Source: Cruorifilaria tuberocauda
Taxonomy: Eukaryota; Nematoda; Chromadorea; Rhabditida; Onchocercidae
Assembly (NCBI GenBank): GCA_013365365.1
Contig: JABVXU010000419.1
Coordinates: 1-47,865 of the forward strand
Length of the DNA stretch: 47,865 nt
Reading direction: 5' to 3'
Below the pieces are notes generated by a model. That model saw nothing but the letters and a program-made list of their open reading frames with translations. It was not told the origin of the DNA and did no database searches. Made by a program: the position numbers and the translations under genes. Of the stretch, positions 1-12,535 are shown in pieces. Position 1 is the stretch's first letter; each line of letters begins with the position of its first letter.

Positions 1-1932
1 GAATACATCCATCATATTTGGATTACCTGGTATTAATAGGTCCATGAACTTTAAGGACCATCATTATAATTATGAAGCATGTTCTGACCTTTAATGAGTG
101 AATTCAAATGACCTCGTTTGTCAACAAATTTACTCATACCTTTCTCGCCTGCTAGTATAGTAACACGGAAGGATCACGGATAAATCAATTAGCTATGAAA
201 ATCCAAGTAAAAAGTAAAAAATATCATATTTGATTTATTCTAGAAAAAAAAATAAACCAATTGGCATCTTTATTATGATGCTATATACATATTTTGATTC
301 TATTCATATAAACTTTAATCCTTAAATTTCGAAATTTAAATTTACAACATCATTTATATCATAATTAAATACTTAATATACTTCATAAATTTTATTCCTC
401 CAAGAAAATTTTTTTCTTAAATTTCATATTGTTTAAATTTTAAGTTAAAGAACTTCAATATGCGTAAAATCCACAGCTTTTTAATATTTTCTAACTTTTC
501 TTCGTTGAAAAATAAATGAGAAAATCTTTAATTATTTATTTTGCTACAATTTTGCTTACTGTAGTATTTTTGATTCAGTGAAAAAAAGGACAAATGAAAT
601 AAAATTAACATCTTTTATTGATCAATCAAAAAATAGATCAAAATAATTTTCTTGAACAATCATCTATTTATCAACCGAAATTCCGCATAATTTTTTTCTT
701 CTCATAATCAAATTTTTTTATAACCAGAACATTATAATCATTAAAAAATATTTCGTCAAATTATCACTTAGTGTCAAAAACCTTTTTAATATCATCAATA
801 TTTTCCCGTAAATTTTAGCTTATAAAGTACCCTACCGAAAAAAAAATCACAGAATTTAGTAATGCTTTCTCTGTTTATTTCATAAAAACAGCTTACTTAA
901 CACTGAATTTCGTTCACTTCATGAATCAATATGAAAAAGTAAACTAAGGTCAGCAAAGGCAAACCTGATTAAGAAGTGAAAGATCATCAACTAAAGAAAT
1001 CAATCAAGAGGATTACTTGCTTAAATCGCTAGAAGACTAGGGCCGTTGAGGTCAACATAGTCCGGCATTTTTTTGAAACATTAATCCTTTCCTTAACCTG
1101 CTTCAGATCCATACTTTCCCACCACATTCTGTACAAAAAAAATAATTTCCCACTAGTTGTATGAAAAATACGAACAATGGTGGACATTTATTTTATGACG
1201 ATGTACAGAACAACATCATTTAGACTTCAAAATTTTAAATTCCAAAACTAGAAAACTGACAAATATAGTTGAGAATAAAAGCATAATTGATTCGTACGTA
1301 TAACCATGAACCTTGGTTCATCAAATTCTGGAAAAGAAAATCAATCAACTGCAACTTATTCTACAAAGTAGAAAAAGGAGGAAATTCATAGCTGAAATTA
1401 AATTTCCAAATCAATTATAAAAAATACAGCAACAACAATGACTTGGCCGCCTACTACAACAAGTACATCAGGAAACATTAAATTAAAAGAAAATACAAAC
1501 ATTACACCGTGATGACCTTAAGGACTACAGAACAAACGATGCACTTTAGTGAATGTCAAAAAGGACATGTGAATAAAAAATCACGCCCAGGCAAAAGCTG
1601 CTATGTATGGGAATTTCATGAATAAATAATGAATACGGATTATTTGTAATGGAATATTGCGAATTAAAACTGAAAAAATGAAATAAAAAAAGACATCATA
1701 GACGTTATGGGAATTCCACTGATTATTAAGAGATAATAATGTTAAATATTTTCAGCCAAGACACTGTATCTAATAAATTAAACCAGCTGTAGATCGGTTG
1801 AACTAAAAAAATCAATGAATATGAAAAGTAGCATTTGAGGTGCGTGCAACAAGAGAGATTACAGTAAAAAAATTTTGCTCCATTTTTTTTCTTTTTTTTT
1901 TGAAATCCAACCAAACCGATACAAAAAACAAC
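1..1932. other. Downstream flank of the SR gene
   Basis: AT-rich sequence that should hold the SR gene 3' UTR at its upper end. The first canonical AATAAA on the minus strand is far away (1187-1192), so the true poly(A) site probably uses a variant signal. A slightly GC-richer patch at 1025-1130 has no consistent open frame. Confidence 0.35.
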
Positions 1933-4900
1933 TCATTCGGCACCAACTGCTGCGGTAGAGTCCACTTCTGCCGTTTCTGTCTAAAACAGAGAAAGTAAAT
2001 TACGCCTACGTGAAGATATCGGAAAAATCAAGCCCAACTCAGAAGTCTTAACCTCTATTGAAATATGTTCGAAAATTAAAAAGAGCAAACTAAAAACGTG
2101 TAATATCATCAAAGCCATTCCCGGCATTATCAATGGGAAAATAAAATATGCTCTAAAAAGCACATCACAACATACCAAGATGTTAGGTGAATCTTATATA
2201 GTAAACACCTACTCAACTGATTCTCATTGTTTTCTAATTCACTGTACCATTTTTTATATAGCTTACATTTGTTATATATTCATAAAGCCTGACACTGATC
2301 TGATTAAAAAAAAAAAACGAAAATCGAACCTCCTCTGTGTCACTCTTTCTCTTTTTCATTTCCGGTGTGACAGCGTCATTGCTTGTCTCTGAATCGTCAC
2401 CATTCTTTTCACCGTCTTCATTTGCACCAGATCCACGTTTGCGATTCTAAAATCTCAGTTCAATTAAAGAATAATTAAAGATAAATTAGCAAGACAAAGA
2501 ACGTCAAACAAATATTTTTTCCAATTTTTACTCAAAAATTAAAAAGGCAGCAGGTACAAGGTATGTCCCGTGAGTCAAAAGTTCAACAGATATTTGACAA
2601 GCAAGTATCTTCAATACATATTAATCGCTCTACTTCATGTCGAAAAATGAAAAAAGTACAATCAAAGAACATCGCCTTCACCTTTACCTTATAGTCGATC
2701 ATGTTTTTTTCTTAGATTTGCGAAAATTGAAGAAGAGAAAAATAGTTAAAATTTATAATAAATTTTTTCCTCTCAAATCAAAAATTCTGGAATATTTGAA
2801 AGATAAAGAACATTTCTTGTGTTGTTGGCAGTAACTGCGCTTCCAATATATTCCTCGCCATTCTTTGTTTTCTTGTGGCTATCAGCCGCATTCGTTACTC
2901 CCGAACGTTCGTTACCGTCAACGCTGCCATTTTTCTTCTCTTCGTCACCTGATCCGGCTGATGAACCCGAATTGGTACGCGATCGGCTACAAATTACAAA
3001 GTCAACATATTCTAAACAGAAATCTTTATCTTCCGAGAGTGGCAGTAAAACATGCCGAAGCTTACCTGATAAGAAGCATAACTGTTAACAAATATGAAAG
3101 TTCTAAGTAAATTCCATTAAATATATGACTTCTTTCCTTATGTGGAAACATCAAGAACAACGTAATAATTCTAAAACGAGGCATCACTAGTATAGAAGGT
3201 CCAATTTGAATATTCCCACATAGAATTGCCAGCAGGCAGAAACTTGTACGAAATTATAATTCTATAATTTTATCAGTTACATTTGGAATTTTAGAAGGAT
3301 AAAAGTATGTGATAAGATTAGACAAATCACACGAGCAAAAGATTTCTAAAGACACAAAAAACGATCGATGATAATTAAAACAGATTTTAATAAATAACGT
3401 GAATCAAAATTCAAACAACCAACACACAGTTGGAAATCCGCAACTAGTGAATTTATATAAGAAACTGATAAGATAATAAAGGCTCAAAATCAACAGAAAC
3501 TTCTAACTATACAAACCTTCTATCTTCAGATGGGCTTCGCTCCGTTTCTTTTGTAGCTTCCGAATTCTTCCCTCCCGCTACTGCCTGCTTTCCTTCGACG
3601 GGAGCAACCTGGAAGATTGCCAAACGTAAGGTTGACTGATGAACTCTGGATATATGCGTGTGCCCATATCCTTCAATAAGTGCAGAGGAACGCACTTCGA
3701 GTGCAGTTGAATATATAAAAATGCATTGCAAGCACGGGATGCACAGTGATAATGAACAGAACAATGCCACACACCTGCACAGTTTGTCCATCCACTTCTT
3801 TGCCACTCATTTTCTCAAGTGCTTTTATTGCGCTTTCGCGAGAGGTATACCCAATGATACTGAAAATAGTCCATGTATTTGCACCTAATTGATATTATGT
3901 ACAAGAAAAAGTCCCGTAATTAACAGAATTAAGGTTTCAAAAAATTTAAACAGCATATCAGCGAGGATATGATATTACTGGAAACTGGATAGGGATTTCA
4001 ATATCATCCTACAATGGATGATATCCAAAATTATTTAAGATTTCAAGTTCTAATTTAGCAAACACCACATTTTGTTTTAATACTTGAAAGAAAAAAGACA
4101 TTTAGAGCTGTTTATACATCGTTCATTATACCATATTTTCACAACAGTGAAAATAATTTTTTAAATTGTCTCGTTATCAGTTATAAGCTCTCTATCGAAC
4201 TGCGAATTCACAAGAAAAAATTCGGGCTTAGCCTAACACTCATAGAAAACCAAAAGTATAACAATTGAATTCATTTCAATATATTAAGATACAAAATAAT
4301 TGCGAAATGATCGCAGAGAAATAAAGTGACATAACTAAGCGTCTTTTCCTCTTCAATTTAACAAACATACGACCAACTGCTATTATAAAAAACTGATTTG
4401 GAACTTTGCAAAACACTCATAGATTCCACACTAAGATTATTTCAGAAAGTTATAAAACCAGAAATAAATAACTCTCTTGCTTGATGGAGAAAGCATTTCG
4501 AAAGTGAAAGTTTGAACTAATAAATGGAACAAATGTAGAATTCGTAAGAACAGAAATAAATATAATCATAATGGAACAAAATCTTTACTTTGAAACTAAC
4601 GGTTTCTGCAATTTCCTCTACTGAAATAAAGTAATCAGGATTATACAAGATCAAACTCAAAGAGATAAATCAAGATGCGGAACTAATAGTATTACTGCTA
4701 AATAAAGCTACTCATTTAAGTGTCATTATTAAAAATGGAGAAAAATCAATGGTTGAAAATACAAATATTTAATTATTATATTAATTTATTAATATTATAT
4801 TATATTAATTATATCAATTGTAATTGAATTAATTATAATTATAAAACTAATAATTATTAATACAATTAATATAATATAATTATATTAATTAATATATTAA

Positions 4901-7900
4901 GTAATTAATTATTAATTGTTAATTAATTATATTATATATTAATGATTTAAAACGAACGGCCTAAATACATTGCGTGAGGAATTATATGTTAATTCTTCAG
5001 AAATGAATATGAAAAGGTCGGAGGAAGGGAGATGCAAACGGACAACGTCCTCGATATATTTCATCAAATCAATCCACAGCACCCTTCCCCTTACCGTTAT
5101 TTTTGTGCTTTATTTTTCTCCTAAATTTTTTAAAAGATGAAAACGTACACAATCATCCAATCTACTCAAAAGAGTCAGAAATGATGAACAATAGAAGTAG
5201 TTTTTAAGTACAACTGAATGTTTTTTTTTTCGTATATTATGGGCATCACACTAAAAGGAGGAAGTGCAGCAAAAAAAAATTAAATGAATAGAAAGATATC
5301 TGACTGAGAAAGAATGCCCAAAACAATAGTGAACGTGTAATGGGCATATAGCGAGAAGTGTAAACAGAAAGTTTTTCGGTAAGTGTCAATAGTAGCCAAA
5401 ACTGTCAATAATTCAAGCTGAATCGGAGATCATTTCGAAAGTAAATGTAGGAAAATGACGGAAAATTTTTATTATATGAACACTTAACTGGAGGAAAACA
5501 AAATATACACTCATATTCAGGTACTGGAAATAAGAACGAAAAAGAAAATTAAGACTAGTCAACCCGGTGTTTCTGCTATTCCTTTATCACTTTTACGAAA
5601 ATTAGAAGCGTTTATATGGTATGGATGCGTCCAAAAGCGAGAAGTTTCAGATTGAATTACTTGGTACTACCACTGATTTTAATGAAAAAAAGCCAAAATA
5701 AATTATATTTTCAGTAAAGAAAAAAAAATGCCACAAAAATTACATCAAAAGAAAGAAACACTTGAACTATCTCAAATATATTTGTAAAACAAGTAATTGA
5801 AACAAACAGTAAATGAAACATTTAATAATCAGTATACCCTATTTCCTGATATGAACAGCTTGATAATTGTAGGCAGCAAATGAATTTTAAAAAGCGCTAT
5901 GCGATTTGTCAATGTGCTTGAGAGAATACAAAAGCAGTTAATGAGAGGTCAACAAACTTTGCTTCCTAAGAAGTGTATAAAACATACCATCTAATCATGT
6001 TTTTTTGAAAATGCAACTAGTTAAAAGATGAGGAATCATTTTATAGGAAATCAGTTAAATTTTGAACGTAATCATGCATAAAAGGAAGGAAAAGATTTGG
6101 AGTACAATGATATCATGTTCGATCATCTTCAAATACTCCGAAGTTAGTGCTCTGCATCACTTTAACAAGCATTAGCTAAAATTCATTGTCTAGAAACAGA
6201 AATCTTAAACTGGTATTCAGATACCGTCACTATGCTAGGCAACGTATTCAGATAAAGTAGAAACTATAAGAATGAAGAAAGAAGAGAAATAGAATTTATT
6301 GTCATACTCATAGCAATTCAAATCATTTCCTTCTATCTATCATACAATACTCGATGAACGCTTAAACATTAGTACACTGCCACGCTTAACTTCAAATAAA
6401 ACGTTCTATGGCAACTGCCAACTGTGAAGAATGCGTCCAGGAAGAAATGAATGAATCGTGATGCAAAAAAAGGAAATTCCGATGAAGAGAAGAGAAGAGA
6501 AGAGAAGAGGAGAGGAGTTTGCATGGGAAAACCTGCCGAAGAATGGTGGTGGAAGTGAAGGAGCGTGGGAGTGATACAAAAGGACAGGAACAATAAGATG
6601 TGGTGATGATGAGAGGGAAGAAATGCTGTCCAGCAGATGTTCCTACCAGCAGCAACAGCGGTATGTTCCACATCCTTTCCTAAAACATACAGTACTAGCT
6701 AGTAATGTAGCCAGAGAAAAGGTTTCGGAGGAAAAGAAAAGAAAAAGGAGGAGGTGACAGATGGCTTGTTCGAAAATGTGCTCATCGCATGCTGGTTGCA
6801 CTCCCGCTTTCTTAACCTCCCATAAGATATGATTGTTAACTGCTGTTGGCTGTCTCCAGCATCTCACTCCTTTTCTTCTCGGTATTCATCCACCCCATTC
6901 AGCCATGCATTATACAACTTCCTCTCTCTCACCTTTTAACTTCCTTCTCTCCTGCTAGCTAAAATCTGTCAGAAAGAACTTTTTTATTCGCTGCTGCGAA
7001 ATCGCTGAAAGAAAGTGGGAAAGGAATGGGGAGATGAAGAAAGAGAGTAAAGGAAGGATTTATGGGGATGAAAGTGAGTGTAACAATAGGTGGAGCATGG
7101 TGCCAGGAGTTTGCAAACTTCAAGCACCGAACTCTCGTACAAAACATGACAAGCTTGATGAAATATGTCAGTCAGCTTTTAGGCTCTTTTTCCACATTTG
7201 AAATTAGTCTTATAACAAATTCTTCATTCTCCATAACGCTCTACCGATTGAAGTTCCGCGATGAAGAGAAGAGAGACAGATGGAGCGGAATAATGAAAGG
7301 GAGGAAAAGCTCAGGAAAAATGAAAGTGAGAAGGATAAGAGGTGAAATGGCCCGGTAGGTCAAGGGGAGATGAATAGCAGGAAGAGATAGAACGCGCGGC
7401 AGCACGATAATAGGATGAGAAATTCGGAAAACAATGGAAGCGAAGGACGCAGGATGACGGCAGATGGATGTTAATGGTTTGGGTAAGGCAAGCCGGACGA
7501 GACGCCCTTGAATCAGAGCCAACTGACACACCCTCCAAGCAGGACCTACTCTGTACCCTCCACCCCTTCCCAAGCATCATTAATCAGCCCGAACCCTTCC
7601 TTCACTTCCCTCTAGGAAATCCATCCTACCTACAGCCAAGCACCTATCCTTTAAATACCCTTCCAAAAGTCCACCTCTCATTCACTCTCGTTCTTCCTCT
7701 TCCTCTTCCCTTCCTCCTTATCCCTATTCCTGTTCCTTGCACCACTCCCTTCTCCTCCTTCTATAACTGACTGCTTAACTAGTTATCCCTCTCTTTCATT
7801 TTATTAATTTTTCACAACAAATCCAAATCCACACATGCATCATCTTCCTCACTCCCAAACATCTGGCAGGATGTCATGAAAGCCATTCAATGGCTGCCAG

Positions 7901-10900
7901 GGTCATTCAAGCAGTGACAAATACTGTCATTCATCGTAAAGGAATGACAATATCTGATGGCAGGCACACCATATCAACCAAACCACCAAACACATTATCT
8001 TAATAATTAATTACTCAGCAAATCAAACAGCTCCATATCCTTCCAGCAAAGTAATTGTTATGAATAAAGCACTGAAATTTTAACAATATGCCGCCTATTA
8101 AACAAATCACAATACTCTTTTAATAATATCTTCTGCTCATTATTATAATAAAAGAATAACTTGAAAGATAGTGATTAGAAATGCTCGGAGAAAATGATGA
8201 CATCATTCGAACAAGATAGAGCCAACAATTAGCAATTCTTCAGTTCACTTCCACTATATATGTTATGAACAGATATTCACTTGCTAATTATTCCATCAAA
8301 TAATCTCACTACTGTTCAAATGGAAAAGAAAAAAAGCTTTGAATGAATGCTGTATTGGAATCTATTTCATGTAATCAATTATTTTTCTTTTTTTTCATCT
8401 AGCATTCTCACTTAGCTACTTTCACTTCTTGTTCAATTTACCGTCAACACGGAGAAATTCTTCATTTCATCCAACCATTTCCATTCTTTTTGGCTTCAAT
8501 AATTCCCTACAGTTGTATTTAAGCAAATCCCGCATCAGTTTTTTCCAAATATTACTGTGATATAATTCCTTCTATTAATGCTAACATACATAGTTCTGAT
8601 TGATTCATGTTCAGCGTTCAGTGTCCCACTACCATTAAACTACTTCTAAATTTCCGAGTTTCGAAATGAATGGTTTGCTTTTTCAAGCATTAGAGGCATT
8701 AATGTGCAGCAGTCATGCATACCAGATGTATCAGACAAACGATAAGTTTTTCATCTTCGTCAACTATTCATTTAGTATTTTTGATAATCTTAGTTTGGCT
8801 TGAATAAGAACAATAATCTACATGGTAGTTTTCATAAATGTATAACGCTCAAATAAACTGCTGTTTTCCGAAATAGAAAAGGATTTTGGAATACAATTAT
8901 TATTCATTTTGAAATAATCAGTTTGATAAAGCTTACCAATGAATGAAGATCAACTACATGTTTATTATTATTTGAAAGATTGCATTTAGATTTAGTGTTT
9001 CGTGTATATTTTTAATCACATGATTTCGGTCCCATGTGCCGACAGTACAAGCATACAGAGTTAAATGAGGGATCACCATCTTTACTCCACATCCTTCATT
9101 TATCTGTGCGCATGTATTTTTATTATTAAAGAAAACTATCCAAACATTAAATATCTAACGATCCTTTCTGATTATTAAAGTTGACAGAAGCCTGTTATTG
9201 AGGCATAAAGATGCTTTGTAACAGGAAATGTAAATTTGTCATCCAAACGATATCAATCAATTACAAAATGCTGAAATGCCACGGGCACACCCACACAAAA
9301 CATACACACATACTTCACTCAGAATTAAATAATTAGGAGCCAACTATTCCGTTTTGAAAACAACTAGCTACTCATCATACTTTTTCATTCTAAACCCTTA
9401 AGACTTCCTAAAACGATAAATTACTAATTTTTAAAAAAACCTCAATGACTTTCAAAATTATTGTAAATTGTTTCTGATCAGAATATAGAATATTTTTTAG
9501 GAATTGTTCCAATTCAATATAGAATAAATATAACCGTACTTCTTCCCGTTTTGCGTCACTTGTCAAAAGAAGAATTAGAACAAAAACAGTTCTACTGCTC
9601 TTTTACAGAACAAGAAAGCCATTGAAAAGAAGATGATGTTATAAAGAAAATTTGAAAATAGAAAAATCTGAAAAAAAAATTCTCTTGAAAAAGAGAAAGC
9701 AAATGATTGCTGAATTAGTTCTGCACAAGTAGTTTCAATAACATTTGGAAAAACAGACATATACAAATACTAATGATTTTTTATTCAAGCAATCTTGCTA
9801 CTTCCTGTTTAAATTCAAGTCTTTGCTTTTTCTAAATAATATTGCAAGAATGTAATGAAACGGCAAAAATGCTCATGCTTATGAGAAAGAGAAGTTATGT
9901 CGTTTTGTATACTGGCAACATTATAAAGAGTTTCAAGATTAAAGAATCTCTATATAGGTTCGCTGATGTTGTATGACAGTTTTCATAAGGGAAACGGGGA
10001 AATTAAATTATTCAAACATACCAAGTATTGTCGTCGCGCATATCGAAATCTGTCAAATCACCATATTTCTTAGCAACATGTTTTAAACGCTGAAAACAAA
10101 ATCGCTGAAACAATGAATAAGTTCAAAAAATTTTTGAACCAAAATTTTTGAAAAAAACGGAAAAAATCAAAAAAGAACCATCGAAATCCAGAATCAATAG
10201 TAATGCGGCGTACCGCTATCTTATAATAATGCATTTCGCGGGCTCAACAATCCAAATGAATGGTTACGGGCCATGATACAGGGCTACACGATAGAGCTGC
10301 GGAACGAATTGTCTGAACAGAGCGCATCACGTGATAAGGCGGTTGCGTAATCTGCTGATTGGATGTATGCACGAACGACTCGCCATGGACAACACGTAAG
10401 ATTTGGACATGGTTGGATGAACCACATGAATGCGCAGTGAGCATACGAATGAACGAACGAACGAACGAACGAATGGATGAATTGTATGGATGAACGTGAA
10501 CGAACGGTAGATGTTTGTAAACAACATTCACATTTATGCACCACTCGAATAATGATGTGCTGGTGGCAATGGTGACGCATAAAAACATATCCCATCAAAC
10601 TTCTGAATCCGAATATTTTTTTCAATACTTAACACAGTGGTACCACACTGTTACACGCTTTTTCTTTTAAATCTGGTTAAACTCTCGAAAACTACTCGTT
10701 TTTTGTACTCTTCAAATATGTAAATCCTTATATAAAAATGTTTTTCAGTCCTTAATAGCAGCTGGGAAATCATCACATCAAACCCAATCCAAAATTCCGA
10801 TAATTATGTAAAATTCCAAACAGCATCAACTAAGGTGAAAGGCAATTAAGCATCAATATTGTCTTGTAATGCAATAAAGTTCCAACTCAAACTGAATGAT

Positions 10901-12522
10901 GTAGAACTAGAATGATAAATTCTTAAAATACTAACTGAACCTTTTCAAATTTGCCTTTATTGTCGAAACCGCGAACAATGATACTACACGAATTTATCCC
11001 ACCGCGGTCCGCACTTCCTTCCTGAAACTTTGTACGAATCTATTATTGTTTCTGAAAATAAATTTGCCAAATGCAGTACGGTGCAGCTGATGAGATTACT
11101 AGTAGTACTAAATAACGGAATATAAATTCATTTTCAAAATTTGGGTCACCATAGAAAGAAAGCAATTATCAGAAATACCGTAAATCAAACAAAACTAACA
11201 GTGATTTTTATGAGTAATGTTTTGATGCAAGTTATTAAGTCTGCATGAATTCAAAAATTCGTAGTTCTAAGGACTTCTATGCGCTTTAAAATGTCGTGAT
11301 AGTAATAAAAATGAAGATGTTTAAAAATCTAAATTCCTTTAACTCCAATTGTGAAATAAAACTGCTTCATTTAAATATTAATGAAGGCTTAAATCCTACT
11401 TTTTCTGAACTGCTCCGATATTTTCTTTCTTTACGCTTATCCCTCGACTTTTTTGCATCTGGACTGGGTGAACGACTTGATGAACTTCTGTCACGCTTCC
11501 GTTTTCTATCAGAACCAGACTTCTTAGAATTTTTCTTCGGACTTAGAGTCAGCGATCGTGATGATGAACGGCGACGATTATCTTCGGGAGATTCGCTTTC
11601 ACTTGACGAATGTCTTCTAAAATTCATTTGTCCAGTCTTAAAGAAATTCTGGCGAAGAAAAGTCACTCCAATGAAGCAAACACGCGAAAGTAAGAAAAGC
11701 AGAATTCGAAAATTTCTCAAAATCACTTCTCAAATGCTTATTTTGAATAAACTAATAATCTATATTAATTAATTACAGCAGTGAAAGCACCGACTATCCT
11801 ATGCGAGCTTCTAAGAATTACGGTGATGTTTTCCTATGCTATGGAGAAACTCAAGTCTAACGCTAAATAAAAGTTCAAAAAAATTTTACAAAAATTTTGT
11901 ATTGCTAGAAATAAAAAGTGATCTGTCAATAAATGGAAAAAGAATAGAAGCGCTATTCAAACCTCTTCTTGCGATCACGACTATGACTTCGTTTGCGATC
12001 ACGGCTCCGACTGCGTCTTCGATCTCGTGAGCGTGATCGCTCACGCATCCGTTCTCGGTACATATCGCGGCCTCGTGGACGACTTTTGGCATTCTGCACT
12101 ATTACCCTAAAACAACGCGGAATCCCATATCAATGTATAAATTCAATTTTCAAACGATCACTCTAATCTCCATGGCCACACAATGATATATCGAATATCA
12201 GTATCATTATCAAATAAGAGTTTATGTAAAGTATATAGTATCAGAGTTACTGTTATCAATACAGAGTGTACGGTCGTTATCAATATAACCTTACAACCTA
12301 GAGTTCTCCAAAGAACAAACTCAAAAACCTGTCGCCGAGTAACGAACGTCCGTTCAAATCATGTACCGCATCTTCTGCATCCCGACGATCCGAAAATTCT
12401 ACGAAAGCGTAACCATTCTTGAGTAGTATTTCTGTAATACGACCATAGCCGCGGAAGAATCGCTCAATATCACGTTCGTGCGCTCGGTAAGACAGTCGTC
12501 CCACGTAAACTCGAGAACCCAT
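1933..12522 (-). CDS. SR-family splicing factor with RRM - RS domain - second RRM
   Basis: Nuclear pre-mRNA splicing factor of the SRSF4/5/6 type (nematode rsp family). Coding exons on the minus strand: 12522-12329, 12106-11963, 11616-11400, 11021-10941, 10089-10022, 3859-3775, 3608-3517, 2986-2899 (or 2836), 2446-2330 and 1980-1933. All junctions are GT-AG and in phase, giving about 377 aa (398 with the longer exon 8). RRM1 spans residues 4-70, with RNP2 VYVGRL and RNP1 NGYAFVEF. An Arg/Ser region follows (about 80-185; RSRSRDRRR, SSSSRSPSP). A second RRM-like fold covers about 197-268 (SIIVRGF, KYGDLTDFDM, CIIGYTSRESAIKALEKMSG) and lacks the SWQDLKD motif of SRSF second RRMs. The tail is acidic and Ser/Lys-rich with KKRKS. 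ATG 12522 is chosen because an acceptor lies 6 nt upstream and RRM1 begins there. The gene is divergent from SmD1. Family assignment is sure; the exon 8 donor is not. Confidence 0.86.
4770..4951 (+). repeat. Nearly pure A/T block with imperfect palindrome
   Basis: About 180 bases made almost only of A and T, built from TTAATTA and ATTATA words. TAATATTATATTATATTAAT on the left is mirrored by ATTAATATAATATAATTA on the right, around a centre near 4847. Confidence 0.8.
6484..6517 (+). repeat. (AGAAG)n microsatellite
   Basis: Five-base AGAAG units degrade to AGAGG at the right end. It lies within the purine-rich part of the SR gene's long intron. Confidence 0.85.
7863..7975. other. Hairpin-rich intronic element
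   Basis: Nested pairs CTGGC/GCCAG and AGCCAT/ATGGCT (7863-7900) are followed by TGTCATTC/GAATGACA (7925-7949). The element is richer in GC than the rest of the intron. It could be a structured splicing regulator; this is inference. Confidence 0.35.
10451..10473 (+). repeat. (GAAC)n microsatellite
   Basis: Almost six GAAC units within a CpG-containing island (about 10200-10590) in intron 4 of the SR gene. Related GGATGAA and GAACGAAC words continue on its right. Confidence 0.9.
11367..12522 (-). CDS. Possible short SR isoform by retention of intron 3
   Basis: If the donor at 11399-11398 (AA|GTAGGA) is not used, exon 3 reads on for ten residues (VGFKPSLIFK) to a TGA at 11369-11367. The product would be about 195 aa: one RRM plus an RS domain, close to the size of single-RRM nematode SR proteins. 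The open frame is seen; use of this end is inferred. SR genes commonly autoregulate by retained introns or alternative 3' ends. No AATAAA was found close downstream, which argues against it. Confidence 0.3.
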
Positions 12523-12528
12523 AGCGAA

Positions 12529-12535
12529 CTAAAAA
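12529..12535 (-). promoter_or_regulatory. Probable spliced-leader trans-splice acceptor of the SR gene
   Basis: On the minus strand the sequence reads GTTTTTTAG and then six bases (TTCGCT) before the ATG at 12522. A T-rich TTTTAG acceptor this close to the start is typical of nematode trans-splicing. A cis-spliced 5' UTR intron is the alternative. Confidence 0.6.

Larger units (their letters stand above)
3860..10021 (-). other. 6.2 kb intron of the SR gene
   Basis: This intron lies between the exons encoding the two halves of the second RRM. It contains an A/T-only block, an (AGAAG)n tract, a long purine-rich then pyrimidine-rich segment and a hairpin-rich GC island. ORFs inside it are low-complexity readings of these tracts; no nested gene is supported. 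Confidence 0.6.

Noticed and set aside
1187..1192. AATAAA on the minus strand as the SR gene poly(A) signal
   Set aside because: About 740 bases beyond the stop codon; too far to assign without transcript ends.
6369..7573. Several minus-strand Ser/Phe/Leu-rich ORFs
   Set aside because: They arise from the purine-rich plus strand (CT-rich on the minus strand) and overlap each other in different frames.
7468..7770. 100-codon plus-strand ORF, Pro/Leu/Ser-rich
   Set aside because: It is the reading of a C/T-rich tract inside an SR intron, with repeated PLPLP-type residues. No family or splice context.
10244..10625. Three overlapping minus-strand ORFs of 66-114 codons
   Set aside because: They read the GAAC-type repeat in different frames (HSFVRSFVRS) and lie in an intron. 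Coding potential is an artefact.
11296..11772. 158-codon plus-strand ORF
   Set aside because: Antisense shadow of SR exon 3. The minus frame encodes a clear RS domain with matching splice phases.
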